Assembly (NCBI GenBank): GCA_017398355.1
Contig: JAFQGD010000057.1
Coordinates: forward strand, 1 to 64,000
From: Akkermansia sp.
GTDB lineage: Bacteria; Verrucomicrobiota; Verrucomicrobiia; Verrucomicrobiales; Akkermansiaceae
Length of the DNA: 64,000 nt
Direction of reading: 5' to 3'
Shown: positions 57,469 through 64,000 of the stretch, one piece after another
Numbering within the stretch: the stretch's first letter is position 1
How the letters are laid out: the number at the start of each line of letters is the position of its first letter
Notes under the pieces: generated by a model
What the model was told of the DNA's origin: nothing
Seen by the model: only the letters and a program-made list of their open reading frames with translations
Databases searched by the model: none
Program-made: the position numbers and the translations under genes

Positions 57469-58215
57469 ATGCCCGATTCCACCAACGAAATTCTTCTTGA
57501 TGCTCGCGGTCTCTGCAAATCATACAATGAACGCAAGGTTGCGGATAACGTGAGCTTGCAGGTAAAAAGTGGTGAAATTGTGGGGCTCTTGGGGCCGAAT
57601 GGGGCCGGCAAAACAACCTCATTCTACATGGTTGCCGGACTTGTGCGACCGGATGCAGGCGAGGTGACCTTTGCCGGGCAAAACGTATCGGGCTTACCCA
57701 TGCACCTGCGAGCCCGCTTGGGAATGGGATACTTACCACAAGAAGAATCCATCTTCCGCAAGCTTAGTGTCATCGAAAACCTCATGGCCATCTTAGAAAC
57801 ACGCAAAGACTTGACCGGCAGTCAACAAAAAGCGAAGGCTGATGAGCTTTTGGAGCGTTTCAACATCACCAAACTGCGTAAAAGCCAAGCTATCCAGCTC
57901 TCCGGTGGAGAAAAACGCCGACTCACCATTGCACGTGCCTTGGCAGCCAATCCCCGTCTGCTCATGCTGGACGAACCCTTTGCCGGAGTAGACCCCATTG
58001 CTGTGCAGGATATCCAAGGCATCATCGCGTCTCTGCGAGAAACGGATGGGCTCTCCATTCTCATCACCGACCACAACGTACGAGAAACCCTCGGCATTGT
58101 AGACCGCGCCTATATTCTGTTTGAGGGCAAGGTCATCAAGCAAGGTAATGCAGAGGAGATTGCCAACGACCCGAAGACACGTAAGATTTACCTCGGCGAA
58201 GACTTCAAGATGTAA
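57469..58215 (+). CDS. lptB: LPS export ABC transporter ATP-binding protein
   Basis: ATPase that, as a dimer with LptF and LptG, extracts LPS from the inner membrane. The 248-aa protein has Walker A GPNGAGKTT, the Q-loop region MGYLPQEESIFRKL typical of LptB, signature LSGGEKRRL, Walker B LLMLDEPFAGVDP and the switch His in ITDHNVRET. The PQEESIF and GVDPIAV pieces distinguish LptB from general ABC proteins. It follows the lptA-like gene after 2 nt. LptF and LptG are not in the window. Confidence 0.96.
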   Translation: MPDSTNEILLDARGLCKSYNERKVADNVSLQVKSGEIVGLLGPNGAGKTTSFYMVAGLVRPDAGEVTFAGQNVSGLPMHLRARLGMGYLPQEESIFRKLSVIENLMAILETRKDLTGSQQKAKADELLERFNITKLRKSQAIQLSGGEKRRLTIARALAANPRLLMLDEPFAGVDPIAVQDIQGIIASLRETDGLSILITDHNVRETLGIVDRAYILFEGKVIKQGNAEEIANDPKTRKIYLGEDFKM

Positions 58216-58223
58216 CACGCCAC

Positions 58224-58376
58224 ATGTCCAGCCCCAGTCATAGCCGCGAGCGACGCAGATGCCTGCTGATAACGCTGTGGGGGCTGCTGTGGATTCTTTC
58301 CTTCCTCATGTGGTACATGCTCTTCTACCCGGCATTCATTTGGGTAGCAGAATTTTTCAACATACCTCAATCATGA
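58224..58376 (+). CDS. Small single-span membrane protein, 50 aa
   Basis: A short frame starting 8 nt after lptB: a basic N-terminus (SHSRERRRCLL) followed by a hydrophobic, Trp-rich span (TLWGLLWILSFLMWYMLFY) and a short end (AEFFNIPQS). Its TGA overlaps the ATG of the next small frame (ATGA). No family is recognised. The N-in orientation is expected from the positive charges. Reality is supported by tight packing, the overlap and the coherent membrane span, not by homology. Confidence 0.5.
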   Translation: MSSPSHSRERRRCLLITLWGLLWILSFLMWYMLFYPAFIWVAEFFNIPQS

Positions 58377-58537
58377 ACAGGTCGAGACATGAGAATGGAG
58401 CAACAGACCGAGACATGAGACAACTCATCTTTTGGCTATTGCCGGTCACAACCTCCTTTATCGTGATGTTAGGAGCCCTGCTTCTCTACACCGTTACCTG
58501 TGCCATACACTATTATTACAACATAACCCATCTGTAA
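58373..58537 (+). CDS. Small single-span membrane protein, 54 aa
   Basis: Starts with an ATG overlapping the previous stop by 4 nt. A charged N-terminus (NRSRHENGATDRDMRQ) is followed by a single hydrophobic segment (LIFWLLPVTTSFIVMLGALLLYTV) and a Tyr-rich tail (HYYYNITHL). It ends 3 nt before hemC, so it lies within the operon. No family recognised. A longer upstream frame from 58259 exists but overlaps the 50-aa gene extensively and is rejected. Confidence 0.5.
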   Translation: MNRSRHENGATDRDMRQLIFWLLPVTTSFIVMLGALLLYTVTCAIHYYYNITHL

Positions 58538-58540
58538 GAT

Positions 58541-59476
58541 ATGTCCACCCCTTCCCTCCGCATCGGCTCACGTAGCAGTGAGTTGGCTCTTCTCCAAACG
58601 GAATTGGCCATCAAGGCTATTTCAGCAGCTACGCCCGGCATAACAACAGAGGTCATCCCCATCAACACCGCCGGCGACATGCGCACAGATATACCCCTCT
58701 GCAAGGTCAACAAGGCTACCAAGACCCAAGATAAAGGAGTTTTCATTGCAGCATTGGAAGAAGCCCTGGCAGATGGCCGCATCGACTGCGCGGTACACAG
58801 CCTCAAAGATATGCCCGGCACCTTGGATGAGCGATTTGAAGTTGCAGCCATTCTGCCACGTGAAAACATTTGGGATGCTCTCGTCATCAAAGAAGGAGCC
58901 AACATGGAGAGACCCACCATAGGCACCAGCAGTGTGCGCCGCACCAACCTCATCCGCAACTATTGGAGCGGCACGGCTAAAGCTGTTTCTATACGCGGCA
59001 ATGTTGCAACACGCCTGCAAAAGCTTATCGACACCCCGGACATGGACGCCATCGTTCTGGCTCGTGCCGGGCTGAATCGGCTTGGTTACACCGGTTCCGT
59101 CATTGAATTCAACGGTTCCCGATTGCATGTGGTAGAAATGGCCAAGGACTCTTTCATGCCCGCATTCTGCCAAGGAGCCATTGCCATCGAAATACGCAAA
59201 GGAGATGCCGCCACTAAAGCACTGGTTGCACCGGCCAATGACACTGCCAGCGAAGTCACCATCCGTGCCGAGCGCGCCTTCTTGGCAGAGCTGCAAGCGG
59301 ATTGCTCCGTCCCTGTGGGTGGCTATGCCACCTGCAACCGGGATTTAATGATGTTCCGAGCCATCTACTATACCCCCAACGGCATGCCCATCCGCATCAC
59401 CCACCGCGGCAGCTCAACAGACCCTGAACGCGTGGGCCGCGAAGCTTGCGCCATGCTCAAGCAACAACTGAGCTAA
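58541..59476 (+). CDS. hemC: Porphobilinogen deaminase (hydroxymethylbilane synthase)
   Basis: Polymerises four porphobilinogens to hydroxymethylbilane on the way to haem and related tetrapyrroles. The 311-aa length is normal. Visible parts are RIGSRSSELALLQT at the start, HSLKDMPG with catalytic Asp90, GTSSVRR for substrate binding, and Cys255 in LQADCSVPVGGYA, which binds the dipyrromethane cofactor. It is the last gene of the kdsA-lpt operon, 3 nt after the small membrane gene, and ends at a strong terminator. No other haem genes are nearby. Confidence 0.96.
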   Translation: MSTPSLRIGSRSSELALLQTELAIKAISAATPGITTEVIPINTAGDMRTDIPLCKVNKATKTQDKGVFIAALEEALADGRIDCAVHSLKDMPGTLDERFEVAAILPRENIWDALVIKEGANMERPTIGTSSVRRTNLIRNYWSGTAKAVSIRGNVATRLQKLIDTPDMDAIVLARAGLNRLGYTGSVIEFNGSRLHVVEMAKDSFMPAFCQGAIAIEIRKGDAATKALVAPANDTASEVTIRAERAFLAELQADCSVPVGGYATCNRDLMMFRAIYYTPNGMPIRITHRGSSTDPERVGREACAMLKQQLS

Positions 59477-59490
59477 TTTCCCCGATAAGA

Positions 59491-59526
59491 AGCCCGCCGG
59501 AAAAGTTATTTTCCGGCGGGCTTTTT
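59491..59526 (+). terminator. Rho-independent terminator of the kdsA-lpt-hemC operon
   Basis: AGCCCGCCGGAAAA pairs with TTTTCCGGCGGGCT, a 14-bp stem with a short loop, followed by TTTT. It may also serve the convergent aldolase gene weakly. Confidence 0.95.
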
Positions 59527-59549
59527 GTGTATTAAGTATAACAACGTGC

Positions 59550-60368
59550 TTACTTCCCGGAAGTACCCATGGTGTAACCGTTAAACTCGCGGGTGTTGTA
59601 CAAGGGCTGCCCTTCGGGGACGGAGTAGCCGATATTCTTGCGGATGGCAAGGAAATCAGCAATACCCTCGGGGCCAACTTGGTTGAGCTTGCCACCATGC
59701 ATATCAGCAAAGAGTACCATCTTGCAGTACGCATCGGCATTTTCCATAAACCACTCAGCCTCTTCAATGTGGCGGGCACCGGCTATCACGCCGTGATTTT
59801 CCATAAACACAACCGTACTCTGGTGTGCAGCTTTCGCCACAGCCTCTGCTGTCTCCACAGAACCGGGAGTGCCATAGGGTGCCAGCGGAATCTGCCCCAA
59901 GAAGATATCAGCTTCGGGGTTAATGCCATTGGGAGGCACAAGTCCGGCAAAGAGGAATGCATTACAGCAGGGAGGATGCGCATGGATGCACGCATTCACA
60001 CCAACTTCTTTCATCATGGCGATGTGGGTTTTCACCTCACTTGTGGCGGGACGAATGCCACAAAGTTGGCCTGCGTTCATATCTACCAAGCAGATGTCCT
60101 CTACCGTCATGAACCCCTTCGAGCAGAGCGTGGGTGAGCAAAGCAGCAAATCTTTCGCTACGCGCACGGAGAGATTGCCGCCATTCCCATCAACGTATTC
60201 ACGCTGCCAAAGGCGACGCCCCATATCGACCATGCGCTCCTTGATTACTTGAATCTCAGGGCTATTGAAAAACGCATCAATTTCTTCACGCGTCTGCGGA
60301 TCATACTTCTCCCATGGAAAAATGCGGTCCGGAAGCGCCGGCTTAATATATAATTCAGGATTAGCCAT
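59550..60368 (-). CDS. Class II aldolase, probable L-fuculose-1-phosphate aldolase
   Basis: Expected to split L-fuculose-1-phosphate into dihydroxyacetone phosphate and lactaldehyde. The 272-aa class II aldolase/adducin-family protein has GNGGNLSVR, the zinc ligands His129 and His131 in HAHPP, a third His192 in MENHGVI, and a catalytic Glu111 in PATSEVKTH. It is longer than E. coli FucA (215 aa), mainly at both ends, so another sugar-phosphate is possible. It lies 6 kb from fucP-fucI-fucK, which lack an aldolase, making it the best candidate to complete the pathway. A near-leaderless promoter precedes it. Confidence 0.75.
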   Translation of the reverse strand: MANPELYIKPALPDRIFPWEKYDPQTREEIDAFFNSPEIQVIKERMVDMGRRLWQREYVDGNGGNLSVRVAKDLLLCSPTLCSKGFMTVEDICLVDMNAGQLCGIRPATSEVKTHIAMMKEVGVNACIHAHPPCCNAFLFAGLVPPNGINPEADIFLGQIPLAPYGTPGSVETAEAVAKAAHQSTVVFMENHGVIAGARHIEEAEWFMENADAYCKMVLFADMHGGKLNQVGPEGIADFLAIRKNIGYSVPEGQPLYNTREFNGYTMGTSGK

Positions 60369-60380
60369 AGTATACTAGAG

Positions 60381-60409
60381 AATCTAGCATAAGCGGACGA
60401 ATCTGTAAA
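60381..60409 (-). promoter_or_regulatory. Near-leaderless promoter of the class II aldolase gene
   Basis: On the minus strand TTTACA (60404-60409), a 17-bp spacer and TAGATT (60381-60386) predict a leader of about 6 nt. Confidence 0.6.
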
Positions 60410-60468
60410 GGAAAAAGCCGAAAACAATGGTATTAAGCTCATTTATGCTCTTACATCAAAACATGAGC

Positions 60469-60498
60469 TTGACCACACGGGAGCAGATGTGATAGCAT
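60469..60498 (+). promoter_or_regulatory. Promoter of ppk
   Basis: TTGACC (60469-60474), an 18-bp spacer and TAGCAT (60493-60498) predict a leader of about 27 nt. Confidence 0.55.
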
Positions 60499-60531
60499 AC
60501 CAGACGGTCGCAATACCACGCATCTGACGCT

Positions 60532-62619
60532 ATGTACATCAATCGGGAAATATCTTGGCTGGAGTTCAACCAGCGCGTGCTCAACCAAGCACAGCGCAGG
60601 GATTTGCCGCTGTTGGAAAGGGTGCGTTTTCTCGCCATTTCCGCGAGCAATCTGGATGAATTTTTCCAAGTTCGAGTGGGTGGGTTACAGCTCTTACAAC
60701 AAAGTGGCAAGGGGACAACAGACCGCGCAGGGCTTACCCCGGGAGAGCAATTGGAGCTCATCCGTGAGCGCACGGTGCGCATGGTGCAAGAGCAATACGA
60801 CCTCATGCGCCACGAACTTCTCCCCTTACTGAGCCAAGCAGAGTTGGCTCCCGTCTCCATAGATGAATTGGGAGAGACCCAACAATCCGCATTGGAGCAG
60901 CTTTTTATCAGCAACATTGCACCCCTCCTCACACCACTGGCTATGGAAGTGGAACATCCACCCATGTTACCCTCTCTCGATTTAATACTGGGGGTCGAGT
61001 TGGAGTCCGTCTCCACACCAGAGAGCACACGCTTTGTAGCAGTTCCCCTGCCGGATGTATTGCCAAGGCGCATCCACTCATCAGCCTTAGAGAAAGAGAG
61101 ATACGTACTATTGGAAGATTTAGCTGCCGCATACATAGGGCACTTATTCCCGGAAGAAGACGTTGTGTGCGCCTATACATTTCGAGTGACTCGCAACGGG
61201 GATATTGCCGTAGCGGAGGAGGAGGGAGGCAATTTTGCGCACGACATGGAAGAGGTGCTGGTAGCGCGCAAGTTCTCAGACTGTGTGCGCCTAGAGATAC
61301 CGGAGGGGCCCCCGGATACCTTTGTCGCCCGATTATCCGGAATTGTGGGAGCCCCTGCAAACTCCATCTATACAGTTCCCGGTCCCCTGCGTTTGGTAGA
61401 TTTTGCGGGTCTGGCATCCACACCGGGCCACGACCACCTGAAGATAAGCCCGTGGGAACCCGGCATGCCGGCCGGGGTAGATCCCAGCTTATCCATGTTC
61501 GAAAACATAGCAGAGGGAGATATTCTCATTAACAATCCCTATGAAAGCTATGAGCCGGTTGTGAAACTGGTAGAAGAAGCGGCTGAAGACCCGGACGTGC
61601 TCGCTATTAAACAATGTCTGTACCGCACGGCTACCAATTCGCGCTTCATCAATGCCCTGTGCCGCGCCGCAGAGTCCGGCAAGCAAGTAACAGCGTTGGT
61701 GGAACTCAAAGCACGTTTTGATGAAGGGCAAAACCTACAGCAAGCTGAAAAGCTGCAACGCTCAGGGGTGCAGGTGGTGTACGGCGTGAAGGGCTTCAAA
61801 ACACATGCCAAGGTTCTCCTTATCGTGCGCCGAGAAAACGGTATTTTGAGGCGATACTGCCACTTTGGTACCGGCAATTACAACGAAAATACAGCCCGTA
61901 TCTACAGCGATCTTTCCCTGCTTACCTGTGATGAAAACTTAGGGGCCGATGCCTCACAATTTTTCAATTCCATCACCGGGCGCACCAAGCTCACGCGCTT
62001 CCGTCGTCTGCATCCCTCCCCTGCCCTGATGAAAGAAAAGTTAATATCACTCATTCAGGCAGAAACCCGGCGAGCCCGCCAAAACGAGCGCGCAGAAATA
62101 CGGGCAAAGATGAATTCGCTCAATGATGCAGACATGATACGCGCGCTGGATGCAGCAGCGGAGGCAGGTGTACACATCAGTTTGAATGTTCGAGGCATCT
62201 GCTGTTGGCTTCCCTCGTCTCCGGCAGCCAAGGAGCGAGTCCACATCATCAGTATCGTGGACCGCTATTTGGAGCATGCTCGCATATTTTCATTCCACAA
62301 CGGCGGAAGCCCGAAAATATACATAGCCAGCGCAGACTGGATGGGCCGCAATTTGGATAGACGCGTTGAGCTGATGATACCCATAGAAAATGCCATGCTT
62401 GCACACCGCGTTTCCGGCATACTGGATGCTTGCTTCAAAGACAATGTGCAATCCTACCGCATGCAAGCAGATGGAAGCTATCGCCCGGTGAATCGGCAAG
62501 CCACAAGCTTCCGCATGCAACAATACTTGCAAAGGCAAGCAGAACTGAACGCCAGGGCTCAAGAGCGCGCCAACCGCCAAACTTTAGAACCCCACCTTCC
62601 CCGCACGGATTTGACATGA
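60532..62619 (+). CDS. ppk: Polyphosphate kinase 1
   Basis: Reversibly polymerises the gamma-phosphate of ATP into polyphosphate, at the inner membrane. The 695-aa protein matches PPK1 in length. It has the N-terminal helical domain (REISWLEFNQRVLNQA, ISASNLDEFFQVRVGG), the phospholipase-D-like catalytic fold with phosphorylated His425 in GFKTHAKVLL, the metal and nucleotide region FGTGNYNENTARIY, and the second HxK-like part ending SADWMGRNLDRRVE. It overlaps the next gene by 4 nt (ATGA). Confidence 0.96.
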   Translation: MYINREISWLEFNQRVLNQAQRRDLPLLERVRFLAISASNLDEFFQVRVGGLQLLQQSGKGTTDRAGLTPGEQLELIRERTVRMVQEQYDLMRHELLPLLSQAELAPVSIDELGETQQSALEQLFISNIAPLLTPLAMEVEHPPMLPSLDLILGVELESVSTPESTRFVAVPLPDVLPRRIHSSALEKERYVLLEDLAAAYIGHLFPEEDVVCAYTFRVTRNGDIAVAEEEGGNFAHDMEEVLVARKFSDCVRLEIPEGPPDTFVARLSGIVGAPANSIYTVPGPLRLVDFAGLASTPGHDHLKISPWEPGMPAGVDPSLSMFENIAEGDILINNPYESYEPVVKLVEEAAEDPDVLAIKQCLYRTATNSRFINALCRAAESGKQVTALVELKARFDEGQNLQQAEKLQRSGVQVVYGVKGFKTHAKVLLIVRRENGILRRYCHFGTGNYNENTARIYSDLSLLTCDENLGADASQFFNSITGRTKLTRFRRLHPSPALMKEKLISLIQAETRRARQNERAEIRAKMNSLNDADMIRALDAAAEAGVHISLNVRGICCWLPSSPAAKERVHIISIVDRYLEHARIFSFHNGGSPKIYIASADWMGRNLDRRVELMIPIENAMLAHRVSGILDACFKDNVQSYRMQADGSYRPVNRQATSFRMQQYLQRQAELNARAQERANRQTLEPHLPRTDLT

Positions 62620-63167
62620 AATCTCTCCTTCATGGATTCCGGCTATACGCTCATTTTTCCGGGAATACACCCCGGCGTACGTTCTGGGAGTTTGTATCTA
62701 TTACCCAGGTCGTGTTCATTATTCTGCTCTTGCCGGCTTGGTTCATCTTGTCGGAGTTTTTCAACGAGGCGATAAGCGACCCACGTGTACTGGACATCAT
62801 CTTTGCCATGGCGCAAACGCGTGAAATTCTGTTCCGCGAATTGGCCGAAGTGCTTCTTGAGATATGGCAAACTTTTTCCGTTGATTTAATTGATGCGCAT
62901 AAAGAAGCCCTCATTTGCACCGGGGTAGCTCTGCTCTGGGGCGCAGTCACCGCCCTACCCACACTTGCTATCACAGCGCGCCGCTTACACGATGCGGGGC
63001 ATAGCCGCTGGTGGATTTGCCCCATCATTCTCCTGTGCATTCCGCTGCCCATCATTGCCGATATCGGATTCATCGGCAGCATCGTCACGCTCATCTTCTG
63101 CGCTCAACCAAGCCGTGGGGAAGCACCCTTACCACCCATTCCCCCCAATGGACATGCGGCGAATTAA
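62616..63167 (+). CDS. DUF805-family inner-membrane protein
   Basis: A 183-aa protein with the DUF805 pattern: GFRLYAHFSGNTPRRTFWEFVSI near the start, a first membrane segment (VVFIILLLPAWFIL), two central segments and the ending TARRLHDAGHSRWWI with two more spans. Function unknown. The ATG at 62616 overlaps the ppk stop (ATGA), so it is translationally coupled. The longer frame from 62430 lies within ppk and is rejected. Its stop overlaps the convergent acyltransferase stop by 4 nt. Confidence 0.82.
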   Translation: MKSLLHGFRLYAHFSGNTPRRTFWEFVSITQVVFIILLLPAWFILSEFFNEAISDPRVLDIIFAMAQTREILFRELAEVLLEIWQTFSVDLIDAHKEALICTGVALLWGAVTALPTLAITARRLHDAGHSRWWICPIILLCIPLPIIADIGFIGSIVTLIFCAQPSRGEAPLPPIPPNGHAAN

Positions 63168-64000
63168 GACAGCGCAAAAGTGCGCAAAAAGCCCGGGCAA
63201 AGCCGCTTCAACAGACAATAAATGCCGATACTCAAAGCAGTAATACAGAATGGAGCTACACTTATTTCCCACGTAGACATGGTACCACCATACTGGCCGG
63301 TGGAAATCAGTTTCCAGATGTGTAGAAGGGGGTAGTGCGTCACGTAGATAAAGAATGCCGCCTTACCCCAACGGGCAATCCAAGCGCAGAAACGTGGCAG
63401 ATATTGCTCGCACAAGCAGCCAATGCTCATGGTGGTTGCCACACCTAAGAACACAAGCGCACTGCTCTGCACCGGCGGATAAAAGCCAAACCCGTACACC
63501 GCAGGCAAAAGGATGAGGGAGGCCAACACCACCGTCCACGCATAATTGCGCATAAATGTGGTAAACCGCTCAAAATCTGCATGGCGGCGCACCCACACCC
63601 CCAGCGCATAAAATCCCAAAGCCAAAATACTCTCATACAGGCGGAAGGGCAACCACCCCACATACCAACTCTTATGGCTGCTGGCCGTTTCAAAATCGCG
63701 CGCACACAGCACATCGCTCCCAGCAAAGCAAAGCAACACGACGACCAACAGCACTTTGGAAGGTAACTTTTGCAGGATGGGGCAGAAAAGCGCCAGCAAA
63801 ATCAACGTGCGCAAAAACCACAGCGGTACGTTGTCAAAATCCCAATAGCACCAGTTCAACAGGCCCATTTCGCGTGGGATTAGCCCCCAGTTCAACCAGC
63901 TAAAGTCACCCGCCACTGTTTGGGGCCAATGAATCATGGGCTGCAGCAGCAGAATAGAGACAACAGCCGTCCAAAAAATGTAAGGCAAGATCAGCTTGCG
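63164..64000 (-). CDS. Acyltransferase-3 family membrane protein (5' end outside window)
   Basis: The visible 278 residues are the C-terminal part of a polytopic acyltransferase family protein that typically O-acetylates surface sugars. The reading frame is open to the window edge, entering as RKLILPYIFW. About seven hydrophobic segments follow, with VPLWFLRTLILLALF, RLYESILALGFYALGVW and GKAAFFIYVTHYPLLHIW as recognisable family pieces. The family catalytic His near the N-terminus lies outside. The carbohydrate target is unknown; it fits a glycan-rich envelope. Confidence 0.83.
   Translation of the reverse strand, partial: RKLILPYIFWTAVVSILLLQPMIHWPQTVAGDFSWLNWGLIPREMGLLNWCYWDFDNVPLWFLRTLILLALFCPILQKLPSKVLLVVVLLCFAGSDVLCARDFETASSHKSWYVGWLPFRLYESILALGFYALGVWVRRHADFERFTTFMRNYAWTVVLASLILLPAVYGFGFYPPVQSSALVFLGVATTMSIGCLCEQYLPRFCAWIARWGKAAFFIYVTHYPLLHIWKLISTGQYGGTMSTWEISVAPFCITALSIGIYCLLKRLCPGFLRTFALS

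Overview
The window looks like chromosomal DNA from a Gram-negative, LPS-making bacterium of the PVC group, most likely a gut Verrucomicrobiota close to Akkermansia. Supporting signs are a giant type V autotransporter, a beta-helix surface protein with a PEP-CTERM tail and chlamydial-Pmp-like GGA(I/V/L)/FxxN repeats, kdsA plus an lpt cluster, a complete L-fucose route, a COX24-domain ribosomal protein and weak or absent Shine-Dalgarno sequences. The assignment rests on gene content only. I saw no insertion sequences, prophage genes or CRISPR array.

Layout. 1-8.2 kb: end of a small ribosomal-type protein gene and a 2616-aa autotransporter on the minus strand. 8.5-16.3 kb: D,D-carboxypeptidase lipoprotein, tRNA-Ser(CGA), a small Arg/His-rich secreted protein, purN followed by the PEP-CTERM protein, rplI, a YczE/YitT-like membrane protein, hpt. 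16.5-24.5 kb: aconitase and flavin reductase, a membrane-anchored ankyrin protein, radC-tatD (minus), a family-4-like uracil-DNA glycosylase coupled to a Sel1 lipoprotein. 24.6-31.5 kb: an RND efflux pair whose periplasmic adaptor is a natural tandem fusion, then a 78-aa lipoprotein coupled by a 1-nt overlap to a radical SAM/SPASM enzyme. 31.5-45 kb: U32 RNA-modification-type protein, a membrane protein, an unknown protein, fumarase, cdsA, diacylglycerol-kinase-like protein, PH-domain protein, ndk, leuB, M3 oligopeptidase, rpe, VC0807-family protein. 45-53.6 kb: UDP-glucose dehydrogenase facing away from fucP-fucI-GT-fucK-GT. 53.7-59.5 kb: kdsA-lptC-lptA-lptB-two tiny membrane ORFs-hemC. 59.5-64 kb: a class II aldolase (probable fucA), ppk1, a DUF805 protein and a truncated acyltransferase.

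How the genes fit together. FucP imports L-fucose, FucI and FucK convert it to L-fuculose-1-phosphate, and the class II aldolase 6 kb downstream probably cleaves it, as expected of a mucin feeder. KdsA and LptC/A/B serve LPS synthesis and transport. Aconitase and fumarase serve the TCA cycle.

Points that stand out. (1) The lipoprotein/radical SAM pair may be an undescribed maturation system. (2) The RND adaptor is a 711-aa tandem fusion. (3) The LptA-like protein is about four times normal length. (4) A recurring promoter layout places a sigma70-type -10 box 6-12 nt before the ATG, predicting leaderless or nearly leaderless mRNAs for about a dozen genes. (5) The uracil-DNA glycosylase lacks most Fe-S cysteines. 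(6) Two paralogous glycosyltransferases sit inside the fucose operon. Function calls come from recognised motifs and remembered family sequences; no database search was possible.
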